From NCBI GenBank assembly GCA_963971425.1, contig OZ020525.1, positions 1,674,001 through 1,738,000 on the forward strand: 64,000 nucleotides of DNA, written 5' to 3'. Below are positions 35,079-46,777 of this stretch, in pieces. The stretch comes from Bryoerythrophyllum caledonicum (taxonomy: Eukaryota > Streptophyta > Bryopsida > Pottiales > Pottiaceae). Position 1 is the first letter of the stretch. Each line of letters opens with the position of its first letter. Made by a program: the position numbers and the translations under genes. The notes beneath the pieces were generated by a model, which saw only the letters and a list, made by a program, of their open reading frames with translations, was not told the origin of the DNA and ran no database searches.

Positions 35079-36016
35079 CCCCTAAACTACCAAGTCATTT
35101 TCAAACCAAAAACACTTCAAAACTGCGCGTTTCAATGCAATAAGTAAGGAATAAAACCAAAACTTTTATTTCTATTTTTGTTCGTATGATCTCAATTAAC
35201 ACTTATTAAGTAACATACTCACAAAATTTCATGGACTTTTATACTGCACAGATTGTTAGATTGTAGTGTTTGAAGTACAGAAAATGGTTCATTTTCTTCC
35301 TCGCGTTTAATGGATCAGGAGACTTTGGCTTCACTTGGTGTCCAGTTTTTGCACTACACAAGGTCTAAATTCAACACCACCATATTAAGCATGATATTAG
35401 TTCCTTGTACAACAATTTTTAGAGGTAAAGAAGGGGTGTAGCATATTCAAAAAAATTGTGCAAGGAGTGGAGGGTTCAAAATTGTGGATTCATGTTTTTT
35501 TTTTTTTTTTGTGAACTTAATTTGTTTTTGATTGAGAATGAAAAGGTTTACACCACATAATGTTGTGGGGAAAATAAAAAGTAAAAAAAGATGACGATCT
35601 CTAAGTTTTATGTGAAAAGGAAGAAGATTTTTTGGTACCTTGCCCAACAATGAGCAACAATGTGTGAAAATGTTTGACTTGGACTAATATGCTATTTTTC
35701 ACTAAAGACAAGAGATTTTTCTTGATAATATGAAAGGAAATAATATTATTTGCTGCTATAGAAAATCTCACATTCAATAGAGTGTCACAGTAAAAGCTTT
35801 TGGAGTTGCACGACGTGCCCGCTTTCCCCATTTGAACTTCAAAACCCTATAAATTTTTTATTAAATGTCAGATTGAGGAAAAATTGGACTCACACAAAGC
35901 TTTTAATAATGTCCATCTACAATAAAAACATTTACAAAAAATGTTATAAATTGACACAAGAGGAACATGCCCAAACCTTCAAGAGTTCCCCAAGGGGACT
36001 TTTGGTAATTCAGGGG
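35079..36016. mobile_element. MITE, TTAA family, inverted copy
   Basis: 938 bp flanked by TTAA (35075-35078 and 36017-36020), in the opposite orientation to the copy 160 bp to its left. The two could pair as a large stem if transcribed together. Confidence 0.85.
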
Positions 36017-36743
36017 TTAATTTCTTGTACTCCTACCGCCCCACTCGTATAACATCACAAAGACTGTAGAAGCGGAATCAAACTAGAAAAGCAAGGTGAA
36101 AACATGGCAGAGGAAAGAGAGTACAAATACACTGCTCTGAATATTAACCCTCTGAGTATTAACCCAATTTATTTTTTAATAAGATACTAAAATCAATTTA
36201 CATTTAATAGTTTTGTAAGTCCCACCTGTTCTCTTTGCTTCACTTAACAAAGTTAATTACTAGCTACACTGCTATGAATATTAACCCTTGAACGCCGTGC
36301 AAGGTGCGGAGTGGTGCCGCAAAGGCATGTTTAGGGCCTCTTTGGTGTTAAAGCCCCTCAAATTCAATATCTAACTACACTAACCCACTCCAGTTTTTCC
36401 TAATAGGTTGACAATAGTTATCATCAATAAAACAAGACAATCCATTATTGAATTCTCTGATGAAGAAAACCAAAGTCTAACACACATCCGAATGTATTTC
36501 TAAGGACATTGTGTAAAGATGTTCTACATAAAACTAAATTCTTAATTCTCATGGTTGAATCATTTACATTCTAATCAATAACATCTATACGACGATAGAT
36601 TCATGGGGATTAGAAACAAGGTGGATAGGAAAAGAATCTCATATGAGAGCTCAATCCAAGTGCTTCGGACACAGACACGGGATCATTGCACGATACTGTA
36701 AAATACTCGGGGGCGAAGTTCCAGGCGAGAATAATATCCAGAA
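36017..36743. other. Spacer with nested TTAA motifs
   Basis: Contains several short TTAACCC motifs (36150-36160, 36279: TTAACCCTTGAACGCCG), probably ends of decayed MITEs of the second family. No convincing gene. Confidence 0.4.
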
Positions 36744-36941
36744 TTACAACATTGATGAGTGGAATCCGTGGAACCCAGACGAGCCGCTGATGGTCGACCA
36801 CGGATCGATTGGCTGCGAACTCTGTGCCTCTTGCGACTGCCAAGATATTTCCACCATTTCCATGTCCAGGAAGTCTCCCAGCAGCGCTGCCTGGCCTTCG
36901 TTGCCGCGCCGACGTGGGCGACGCTTCGCCTGGTACTTCAT
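36744..36941 (-). CDS. Possible 65-aa protein, divergent from the sigma gene
   Basis: A short GC-rich ORF that starts 289 bp from the sigma factor start, in the opposite direction. The product begins MKYQAKRRPRRRGNEGQAAL and continues GDFLDMEMVEISW, with a Ser/Gly/Phe-rich end. Its basic N-terminus and acidic middle look protein-like, but two other frames are also open here. It could be a real small gene sharing a bidirectional promoter, a first exon, or chance. I recognise no family. Confidence 0.3.
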   Translation of the reverse strand: MKYQAKRRPRRRGNEGQAALLGDFLDMEMVEISWQSQEAQSSQPIDPWSTISGSSGFHGFHSSML

Positions 36942-37229
36942 GCTGTCCCTTTTGGCCCACAGTCCCTCTATTTTACTCTGGCAGGAGGTGGCGCTAGAAT
37001 ATGCATCGATTCAACGCCGACTCTTGGGATCTTGACCGACTTGATCTGCGGGAAACTTGTCGTGAAGGTTCTAGTATCGATTGGAGCTGGTGATCGTCGT
37101 CTAGATTTGTTGTATTTATTGGTGGAGTGAAGGATGTGAGTTTCGATCAGGTTCGGAGGGTGACTGGTTTTTGAGGACGACGGTTGAATTGGGTTGTTTG
37201 GTCGGTCGGCGGGGATTTGGAGGAAGGGT

Positions 37230-39620
37230 ATGGAAGCGGTGAGACCACATGTGGGCTGTGTCGTGCCGTACTCGAGGTGTGGTGGTTCCAGTTTGTTGAG
37301 GTTTTCGGAGAATTGTGTGTCGTCTGTGAGGCGGTTTCGGAGCGATGTGCCGGGCGGGTGCGCGCCGAGGCGGCAATCGGTTGTTGTTGTTGCTGCTGCG
37401 GCGGGGGCGGGGGCGGGGGAGAGTGAGTTGAAGAAGGTGTCGCGGAGGAGGGCGCGCGGGCGAGTGGCGACGGTGCAGGCGGTGGACCCTGACGCGGACC
37501 CCGCGGCGCTGATGAGCGCGAGCCTGTACGAGCGCCTGGAGGAGGCGTACCGGCGCCCCTCGTTCGCCACCCTGGTGAGCGATTTCAGGGCGAAGCTCGG
37601 GGAGCGCGGCGACGCGGATCTCGACTCCTACTTTGGTGTAGATTCTGGCGACGAATTGCAATCTAGGAACGAAGCGTTGCCGGGCGACGACAACGACGCC
37701 CCATTCCTGAGCAATGCGGGGAAAGTGAGCCGAAATGGCAAGAATGCAGTTTTGGAGACGACGAGCTCGTCTTCTTCGTCGCCGAAAGCGGTGAAGAAGC
37801 GTGGCCGCAGGCCGAATGTTGAGGGGAACAGGATTTTGAAGATCACGAAGAACCCCATCACGCGCAGGCCGAGGAAAGTATCGGTGAAGCTAGGTGGGGC
37901 GGAGGAGCGAGAGATAGAGCAGGTACCCGCAGAGAGCGCAGAAACCGCAAGCGAGGCGGAAGAGCGAGAGATCGAGCAGCCGGTTGAGGAGGCGGTTGCA
38001 GAGAGCGCAGTAGCAGAGCGCGGCGGCAAGCGGCGGTTGAGTTTGAGGAGCCGCATAGCAATGAAGCAGAGCAAGCAGAGCTCCTCCGCCACTGTCCTCC
38101 ACCACCCCGACACTCTGAGTCCTGAGGACCAGCTTCTGTGGTCGCAGGAGGTCGAGGATCTGATCAATAAGTACAGCACCTCGCTGGACCTCACGGCGCC
38201 TCTCTGGGATCACCTGGACCGCGGCCTGCTCTCCGCCGCGGAGGAGAACCGCCTCGCCGTCCACATGAAGCCCACGAAGGTGCTAAAAACACCGTCTCTC
38301 TCGTCGTTCCTTTAGAGTTAAGGCTCGACCTAAATTTCTCACCGTGTTATCTTCAAATGCAGAAACTTATGAAGCTGGAGAAGGCTCTGGTGAAGCAGCT
38401 GGGGAGGGAGCCGACCGATGAGGAATGGGCGTCTGCCGCCGGAGTGGATCTCTCAATCTTGCGCCGGAGACTCGCACTCGGACGCGCCGCTCGAACCAAA
38501 CTTATCCAGGTTTGTAGCACTCATCACTGCAATTCAGCAATGCCATGAATGTAGATCATAACTCTACAATTTCACATTCACACAGTTCACCTAACCAGTT
38601 CAAACCACTGCATTTGTTCTGAAGTGCATTCACGAAGCGTTGTTGTTGTGAGCACCGGAACTTGATTTGGTGTCCTCATGGATAGGGATGGCTGAAGGTT
38701 CGTTACGTTTGCTGTGGTTTGGTTTGCAGAGGAACTTGCGGTTGGTGCTGTCGCAAGCCTACAAGTACCACAAAGAGAGCACGACCCTGTCTATCCCGGA
38801 CTTATGCCAGGAAGGCGTCGTAGGCTTGATGCAAGCTGTGGACAAATTCGACCCGAGCAAGGGCTACCGATTCTCCACATACGGCATCTACTGGATCCGG
38901 AACTCCATCCTGCGAGCGCAGACCAAGTCCGGCCACATGCTGCGGTCGCCCCACAACATCTCCACGGTAAACCTGGCCCCTCCAGCTCGTTAATTGTCAC
39001 CGCGCTCTCCATGCCGCACACCTGAACTAGAGTCACTGACCTGTGAGAGTGGTTGGTTGTACAGCAAAGGGTGAACATCAAGCGCGCGAGGGTGGAGCTG
39101 GAAGAGACGCTGGGCAGGCCGGCGACGAACGAGGAGATTCAGCAGCACCTGGGCATCGCGGCGGACCGCTTCCGGGACATCCTCCGGACCAACGTGCGGC
39201 CGTCGTCGCTGCACGAGCTCGACCGCGTCACGGGCCGCGAGAAGGTGGAAAGCCTGGCGTGCGACGAGGACGCGCTGTCCTCCTACGCCAGCAGCACCTC
39301 CATGGTCCAGTATGGAATAGACGACGTGGTACGTGAAGATGAAGCACACCAACTGGTGTGAATAATCAATGTTTGCTTCGTAAGATTACTCACAAGTGGT
39401 GTCTGTTTGTTTGTTGTAACAGCTGGATTCGCTAAGGCCGAAGGAGAACCTCGTGTTGAGGCAGAGATATGGGCTTGATGGGAAGGGGCAGCGCTCGCTG
39501 TCGGAGGTGGGGCTCATCTTGAACTTGTCTAGAGAGATGGTGCGACGCCACGAGCTTCGAGGTATCCTGAAACTCCAGCACCCAACTCGCGTGGAGTATC
39601 TTCGGATTTACTTGAATTAA
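37230..39620 (+). CDS. SIG5: Plastid RNA polymerase sigma factor, SIG5-like
   Basis: Five exons, all joined in phase 0: 37230-38279, 38363-38509, 38730-38966, 39065-39328 and 39423-39620, giving 631 residues. I chose the first true ATG (37230). The N-terminus is Ser/Arg/Ala-rich with few acidic residues, as in a chloroplast transit peptide, followed by a long variable region with acidic EEREIEQ repeats. Conserved sigma-70 regions follow: 1.2-like at about 290-399; region 2 in exon 3 ([47 protein letters not shown]); region 3 in exon 4 ([24 protein letters not shown]); region 4 in exon 5 ([41 protein letters not shown]). It would direct the plastid-encoded RNA polymerase to promoters. SREMVR and the RVEYLR ending are, as I recall, features of SIG5, the stress- and light-responsive class; the subclass is less sure than the family. 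Confidence 0.9.
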
Positions 39621-41000
39621 CGGGAACACAACAACACGTCAACATGTGAGAGTAGCTAGGATTACTGTGTGTATAAACCATGACATGGAGATGCAACTCC
39701 TGGTCACGCTACATGTAACATACAATCTAGATGCCAATTTTGAAGAGATGTAGACACATCCACAAGATTAACGATTCTTTTTCACCTCCTCGGCTGTTTA
39801 ATGCAAGTGATGAAGTTGGTGGAATAAACAGCTTGATTCATTTTCATCAGCTTTCTCTATGATGGCAGCTTTTAGAATCCCTTACTGCATACTAGGTTTA
39901 GGTTTCCCTATGAGATGGGGATGTATGGAAGAAGTCTCTCAAGGCTGAAATTAACATGTCTGAGTTATGGAAATTTCAACTGAAAACGAGTGGAAGAATG
40001 AACAAGTTAGTATTTCCATGGACTGTAGCAGCCATGATCTCTGTCATCATGCTCTACTTCTCTGCTTGTGTGCTGAAATTCTTTTGATGGAGCTATGAAA
40101 GGACAAGCTGTAAGAATATTTTGAAACATCGCACAATCGGAAAGCAAACCAGAAGGGATCCTGAAAAGGAACATAAAAATCATGCGTGAATTCATGTTCG
40201 GCTTCATATGATGTATAATCCGTGTCAATTACAGAAGAAATATGGTACCCAATAAGGGTTTGCTGGACTTCATAGGTGAGTTCACAGGCTGTTGGTTTTG
40301 ATGACAAGTCAATGAATATGCTGCATTTGCTTTGAATGGTGAACATTACCCCACATATCTGCATGATCAGTGTACTATGGCATGGCAGGGACTGTAAGGT
40401 GGGTGCCCCTTCAAGGCAGCAATGTGTAACTTAATTGAAGAGAGGCAGGACGTCGACGGAACTCATGTTAGAGCAATCAATAACCACTGCCTCACGCTTG
40501 AGGTTCGCATAATAAGGAACATGATACGGTAACTTGGTTTTCCTCCCAGTGTTGCTGACAAACCTTTGTTTTTTAACTCAATCATGCAGTACAATCTGAA
40601 CGAGGAAACACATGTTTCTTTGCAACTACTTGATGATTAGAGATTGAGGGGTAAAAAAGGACGAGCGGATCATTTTTGGATGCTCTAGAAAGTTTTTTTT
40701 GTGAAATCACAAGATCCCTGGGAGTAGTTTCAGCAGTGCGAGTTACAAAAGCTTGGTCTTCCTCCAAAACTTGATCCACCAAAAGCTAATCCACCGAAAT
40801 CCCATCCGGCGAGTTGCAGTTGTCACCGAAGTTTACACATAAATTTTACACATTTCCTTAGTGCTCGGAGTAGATTCCACGCATTTTAGAGATGCAAGAA
40901 CAGTGTCATGCCATACTAATTCCACCGTTGTCACTAAGGGGTTAAGAAAAATTTGGGTGATCATACTTTCAAAGGCATGCCATTGATATGTCATGCTTAA
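39621..41000. other. Spacer downstream of the sigma gene, no gene seen
   Basis: About 1.4 kb, presumably including the sigma 3' UTR. Open frames are short and uninformative. Confidence 0.5.
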
Positions 41001-41794
41001 CCCCTAAAGGACCAGAGTTCCCTCCGGGAACACTTTGAGTTTCAATTGAATCCCTTAATCTCAAATTTTTGCATGATATTTTGAGATTTTTTTATTAAAT
41101 GGGCAACTTTTTATAGCTTTCGGTTGACATAATTATTTGTAGAAATTTGACTTACGGTTGAGAAGTTACAAACATTTTTCAGTATCATATACAAATAGTG
41201 TAGCAGTTTAGTATGACATATAATAAATAGTGTAGCAAAGCTTTAATCAATTTAAGTTCAATGAAAGTTTGATTTATTCCCATTTAATTTTTTTTAAAGC
41301 CTCTTGGAAAGGGAATGGAAATCTTTGCATCTACCTCACGGATTTTCGAATTATAAAAATATGAGAAGGATATGATAAATGCAAAACTTGTTAGTGTATT
41401 GTTAATTCTAAGCACATACTTGCTTTGCAAAAAAATTAGGGACATCTTCTACCCGACTTCTACTTCTAAAATTTGGGGCAAAATCCTTTTTGAGTTAAAA
41501 TTAGAAATTCACGGCTCGTAGTACAAAAATTTGCCATAGAATGTGGTCAAAGTTTGTTGAAGGTGTTTAGTATGACCTCAAGAAGAGTTTATGTCTCACT
41601 TCAAACTTGACTAATATCTTTCAATCTATGTTGTCAAACTCAACAAAAAAATTACCACACCCTTGTACACTCTTGGTGCAAGATCCTATGGTTAGATATG
41701 TAAAAAATGTGTTTATTTGCATTTTGTGTTGGATGCATTGAATCTTGGAGTTTTCAATGAGTTTGGGTACTCAAATGTCAAAGAACTTTAAAGG
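41001..41794. mobile_element. MITE, TTAA family, diverged long copy
   Basis: Starts CCCCTAAAGGACC after TTAA (40997-41000) and ends at the TTAA of 41795-41798, with a weak right end (ACTTTAAAGG). It abuts the short MITE that follows, sharing that TTAA. Confidence 0.65.
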
Positions 41795-41798
41795 TTAA

Positions 41799-42011
41799 CC
41801 CCTAAAGGACCAAATCTCCTTTGGGGAGATTTTTCGATTTTTGGGCAGGTTCCTAAATTCGAAAAAAAATCAATTTTTTTTTGAAATTTTTATTCTATAT
41901 TGCACCTTATAAGAGCTTCGTGGAGGTATTTTTTAATTTTTTTTGGATTCACGGTTTAAATGTTAGTACCACTTCTAGTTTTTGAGGGAAATTGTAAAGG
42001 AACTCTAGGGG
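41799..42011. mobile_element. MITE, TTAA family, 213-bp copy
   Basis: Starts CCCCTAAAGGACC and ends AACTCTAGGGG, flanked by TTAA on both sides (41795-41798, 42012-42015). It is an internally deleted member that shares GGGCAGGTTC and GAGCTTCGTGGAGGTATTTT with the copy at 27340. Confidence 0.85.
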
Positions 42012-42317
42012 TTAAGGGTGTCTTCAAACTCCCATAGCAAATTGCAACGTGTTGGAAGCATGAATCAAATTGAAGCAATCCAACGTCTAAACGTGATTGC
42101 ATCAAATGAAATGTTTTATTCTTTTATTTTCATTTCCTTAAAATCATGATACAGACATGTAGTTCATCTCCGTATAATTGGATCTGCAATCCACAATGTG
42201 TCCAATGCAAGACTATATGTGTAAGTTGTAGTATATTGAAACTGTATAAATGCTAAAAAAAAAAAATCAACGTAAATCGTAGCACTGTGATAAGACATGT
42301 TTTGATGTCACAGTTAA

Positions 42318-44102
42318 CCCTTAAACGCCGATGAGCTTTTTTGGCATGTGAGGATCTATAAGTGTTCTAGATCACACACAATGGCATTTACGCAATGGTT
42401 ACATTTCAGAGCAAAAATCTACGAACTTGTTTCACGGAAATCAGTACAGCTCGTCGATGCTTCCACCGATTGCAATGGCGATGGTCTCAAAAGATGCCCA
42501 TCTTCCTCCACCTCTAAGTCATGATCAATTTTTTTCCTTTGAAGTGGTATGAAACGCTTTCTATAAAGGCTTTTGTCCATAATCGACCCATACATGGTCG
42601 ATCGGCCTTAAAGGTTAAGAGATTACATATGCTTCTAGTATTGAATTGCATAACGGACAATTCATAACATGGAGCATCCCCTTGTATCACTGACAATGGT
42701 ACATAAAATATGAGCTGTATACATGCTATAATCTCGTGAATGAACTGTCTGATGTACACAATACTTTGGAGACACTGAACCATTTTGTATGGTTGATATC
42801 AAAAACAGAAAAAAGTTTACAAAGAAAAATCAACAGAAAGTCCAATGAAAAAATAATATACACCAGAGACATGGCTGGACGTTAATATAATAACTTGCTA
42901 TTCATCCCTTTGTTTCTTTTTTTTACGTTATTATATATTACCATGGAGGTCTGCAACAAAAATGGATTAGAAAGAAGAATAGAGAGGGAGCAATACAAAA
43001 CAAAATATAAACAATATTTTAAAAATAAATATGAATGATTATTTTTTATTGTTTCTTGCAATAAACAAAATTGTTGAATCTCATCATGCCAATATTCCCA
43101 TATTAAATATGGATATGGGCCGAAGTAATGCTGCGAACTCCTATCACTACACAATTCACCTTATGTAGTCTGGACTAATCTACATCAAACACATGCATGT
43201 CAAATTTTGAGAGAGTATTTTTTTTCAAGCAAGTATGTGCGAATCAAACAGTGTAGAAATTCCAACTACTACGATCCACACAACATAGAGTAAACGATGT
43301 ACTAATTTCCTCTGATAACAATGATTCACCTTTGTCATGTGAGGATTATTCATCTTTGTCAGTATAAAAAAATTACTACCAACTTAACTCTTAAACGACC
43401 GAGTCTATGACCGTGGCATCAATCTAAATTTTCAATCAATTGTATGCTCTAGTTTCTCATCAAATATAAGTGGAATTTTATTTTTTTTAAATTCAGAGAT
43501 GAGATCATATATCTCAATCATGTTACAAAATCACAGATTTTTATGTGGAAATTTGAATTTATTGTGATTTTCTGAAGAAAAAGTGAAGAAAATTCATATT
43601 AAATACAAATTATGCTAAAAATTTCTGAAAATTTCACCAAAGGTGGACATTATAGTGCCAAAACTTGTGGTGTAAATGAAAGTTCCGTGTTCAACTAAAA
43701 TTGGAACCACGGTTATAGGTCCAAGTTTAAATTGCAATAACTTATTCAATTTTACGTATTTTTTAAATTTTCAAGATGGTATGGAAACAAACATCATTAG
43801 CTTCATTTCATTAGTTGGACTCAAATTCAAAAAATATCATTTTGATGGCTTGAATTCAGATCTATAGCTAAAGCTAGAAGTTTCTCAATTTTACTGTATG
43901 GAGATCGGTGTCACAAGCATTTTCTTTCTTAGATAAAATATGATTACCTCAATGAGGCCAGTTTCATCATCATCTAATGCTTGTACTGTACATACAAGGA
44001 ACTCTCCTAAAAAAAATTGGATGAAAAATAGTTATTTACGTTGATTACCATCCAACAATGTCATCCGATAAGCCAATTTCTGGCTGCTTCGGCGTTTAAG
44101 GG
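42318..44102. mobile_element. Second TTAA family element(s), CCCTTAAACGCC ends
   Basis: The outer ends are CCCTTAAACGCCGA and its reverse complement, each flanked by TTAA (42314-42317, 44103-44106). Inside are further end-like motifs: CGGCCTTAAAGG before TTAA at 42615-42618 and CTCTTAAACGACCG after TTAA at 43384-43387. The span may therefore be two MITEs (42318-42614 and 43388-44102) rather than one 1.8 kb element. No ORF of note. It ends 42 bp beyond the stop of the neighbouring minus-strand gene, that is, in its 3' UTR. Confidence 0.7.
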
Positions 44103-44144
44103 TTAACCATATGGACAGAAAGTTGGTATGAAATGTGATTGTTT

Positions 44145-45372
44145 TCAAGACACTTGGGCAGCCTCCTTCTTGAGGGTGGCGTAATCCGTAAGCATGGTTG
44201 AGAGCTTCTTGTCGCCTTCAAGCACATCCGCAATGGCATCCAGTGTTTGCTTCACTTTCTGGGTCTTGGCCTCCACCTTCAAAGCCAAGTCTTCTGCTTC
44301 TTGGGCCGTGAGCTCGGCCACATGGGCCATGGCTTCTATTTCATCCGCCAGTTTCACCACCAGCCTCGCTCCCTCCTCCACAAAGTCCGCAACTCGGTCA
44401 ATATCCTCTGCCATCAACCATGTCTCACATTTGTGAGGTTCTAACATTAATTATTTCACCACTAATTGGACTTGGAAAATACTTCATTTTGAAGCTAAAA
44501 TGCAAGCAAAGTTTGTGAAAATTCTGCCTACTTTTAATTCCAATTTTCTCATTTTAGCAAAAGAGATGAGCTAAGTAGGGTTTCAAATTTTGAACTTTAG
44601 TGACAGCTTACTTTGAATCATCAATGATATCCCAAGAAACAAGAAATGGTTGAACCATCAATGGTCATTATTAGTGGAAAAACTAACACGCAGACACATG
44701 AGCACAAAATGTGGTATAATAATATAAAATGACCCACTTTCAGCTTGCTTTATGTAGGGTCTGTATCCGCCGTTGCAAAACCTGAGGAAATAGCTTAATC
44801 TGCAAACAAAATCAAAGATTCAGGAGCTCATATTTCAACTTTTTGTAGTCTGCAGGTCATCAAATTTGTTGACAACATCACAAGATGCCAAACAACGCAC
44901 AAGTGATGTTGCCGGATATGAAACAAGCCAATGATTTGTAACTTACATAGTTGAGAAAACATTGAAACCCTTTGTAAAAAACCCAGCACCATGTTCTGAG
45001 ACCCTGAAAGAATTACACGCAACGTTATGCATTAACTCAACTGTTTAAGCTTCAAATTCGCACTTTTCAACACGCAAATGATGGCACGCCATGTGAGATA
45101 AGTTACCTGAGATTTTCTGCTGGATGCACTGGGGAATAAGATGTTGATCCAACTGTCGCCAGCCTCTGGCTCTCATGCACCAGCGGTGGCGATCCATCCG
45201 TGGACGCCGTGCCTATTGCCGAGTTGTCGCTGTATTCTGCAGAGTCCATGGTGGCTCCAACTGTCATCAAGTTATGGCCGCGATTTCCAAGGAAAATTGC
45301 ACAGCATGAATCCGGGAAGCATGCAATGGCAATAGTTATGGTGAGTTGAAGCCCAGGGCTATGTTCAGACAT
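44145..45372 (-). CDS. Small coiled-coil protein, plant-specific type
   Basis: Four exons on the minus strand: 45372-45107, 45003-44947, 44799-44738 and 44407-44145. All junctions are GT-AG, the split codons join cleanly, and the total is 648 nt, giving 215 residues plus stop. That agreement is the main support for the model. Layout: a variable N-terminal 85 residues, with a hydrophobic patch near residues 9-28; a short conserved-looking hydrophobic block (GAGFFTKGFNVFST, YFLRFCNGGYRPYIK); then a long amphipathic coiled coil (RVADFVEEGARLVVKLAD through LDAIADVLEG). It reminds me of a family of uncharacterised plant proteins with a FFSKGF-like block and VE/VA-rich coils, but I cannot name it with confidence. 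An internal ATG at residue 42 is an alternative start. A TTAA-family element has inserted just past the stop. Confidence 0.65.
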
Positions 45373-46135
45373 GGAGTCGAGGTGTAAGAAGACGAAGCTT
45401 GATGTGCAAATTAGGGTGAAGTAAAAGCCAAGTCTGTTCCCACTTCACCACATCATCAATTCTGCTGTCGATTGCTTCACGCTTCTATGATGTCTTGCTT
45501 TTGACTCGTCAACAACATCAATGGAAGCGTTTCCCTTTGTTGCTTTTGCCTTCGTTTCCTTGCTTCAAGTGCAAGGGGTGTAAAGGGCGACACATGAAGT
45601 GGATGACATAACTCCCAAAAGGAGTAACTTTACTCTTTCACATGATGAGGATCACATAACTCACACACGAGGTTTACTCTTTCAACGAGAGTTGTATCCA
45701 CATTAGTCATGTGTCTTTTGCACTCCTAAGCAGCGTGCATACACATCACACCATTAAAAAGAAGGCAGTCATAATGACCTCCACACACAAAACACACCCT
45801 TGCCAACTTCAAGTGACTCGGTGGAGGACCAATTTGGAGATTGGCCAGTTCAAACATGAATAGGGTTTATACTGGTTTTTTGGAGTTACTGAATTTCTTT
45901 AGCAGTTCCAATCATGCTTGGGAAACTTTTTGTGCAGTTCGGTGTGAAACATGGATTACCCACTTGAAGACTGCACAGTTTCGTACAGTTCCAGGAATGA
46001 TTTTGTACAGTTCGTATGCAGTTTGATGTTGGTTTGGATTCCTCCGGCAGAGGATGGAGGGTGTTTCATTGTTGTTTTCAGTCACTTGGAGGAAATTAGG
46101 TTTAAGAGCTCCAATTTGGTGTTAGGTTAGGGAGG
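45373..46135. other. Spacer between the coiled-coil gene and U2
   Basis: Probably the promoter of the minus-strand coiled-coil gene, plus the 3' flank of U2. No coding region is supported. Confidence 0.45.
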
Positions 46136-46331
46136 GGGAGGGCTGCGCCGGCCAAGGAGGTAGTGCTAAACCAAGGCGACGCTCGCGAGTCCGGGTAGCA
46201 AGCTACCGAATGGACCCGCACCCGAGAAAAATTAGATTAATATCATGAGGGACGATGTCCCTCGTATCAGATATTAAACTGATAAGAACAGATACTACAC
46301 TTGATCTTAGCCAAAAGGCCGAGAAAGGTAT
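46136..46331 (-). ncRNA. U2: U2 spliceosomal snRNA
   Basis: The minus strand from 46331 begins ATACCTTTCTCGGCCTTTTG and continues with the invariant branch-point-recognition region (AAGTGTAGTATCTGTTCTTA). Stem-loop IIa/b bases, an Sm-site-like AATTTTTCT, and two 3' stem-loops follow before about 46136. The 5' half is essentially the universally conserved U2 sequence, so a functional gene is likely. The 3' end is estimated from the usual length (about 196 nt). U2 pairs with the intron branch point in the spliceosome. Confidence 0.95.
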
Positions 46332-46410
46332 GCTTGAGAAGACTTACCCGCCCCTTCTTGTGCTCCCAACTTCGCCTCCCCTCGACAATGCGCATGGGAC
46401 TAATCTGCAA
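46332..46410 (-). promoter_or_regulatory. U2 promoter region, weak USE-like motif
   Basis: Plant snRNA genes normally carry an upstream sequence element (RTCCCACATCG) about 70 bp before the start and a TATA box near -30. Here AGTCCCATGCGC lies about 58-70 bp upstream of U2 and partly matches. No TATA box is evident at -30. The assignment is tentative. Confidence 0.4.
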
Positions 46411-46436
46411 CAAGCGTCTGACTCACTCCTGCTTTT

Positions 46437-46465
46437 TTCAGTGAGAGCAGCGTGCTCTCACTGAA
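46437..46465. repeat. 13-bp perfect hairpin
   Basis: TTCAGTGAGAGCA, a GCG loop, then the exact reverse complement. It lies between the U2 promoter and the 3' end of the THA8-like gene. A nearby direct repeat (CAACTTCGAAGT, at about 46508 and 46533) follows. It may terminate or process the THA8-like transcript (inference). Confidence 0.6.
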
Positions 46466-46777
46466 ATGTACCACTGCTGCATTTTCAAAGCAGGCACTTC
46501 TCTACGCAACTTCGAAGTAGGCATTTTTCTACACAACTTCGAAGTCAAGATTGATCAAAATATGCCTTATTAAGGTGGCAGAGCAAGGTGTTACATTGGA
46601 AGGACAACATTTTATGAAGGCCAATTTGTACCTCTACTTTAGCCGACGAAACGATGAGTATCAAGGAATCATTGAAGGACGGAAAGCTGCCCATGAAGAT
46701 ACTTGTCGAATGTGATGACATCAAATTGATGTCATCAAGTATGTTGGATTCCAAAGAAAGGTGAAACCATGATTGTA

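Noticed and set aside
37116..37661. Long minus-strand ORFs opposite the sigma factor gene
   Set aside because: GC-rich antisense shadows of the first sigma exon; Arg/Pro/His-rich composition is what reversing that exon gives.
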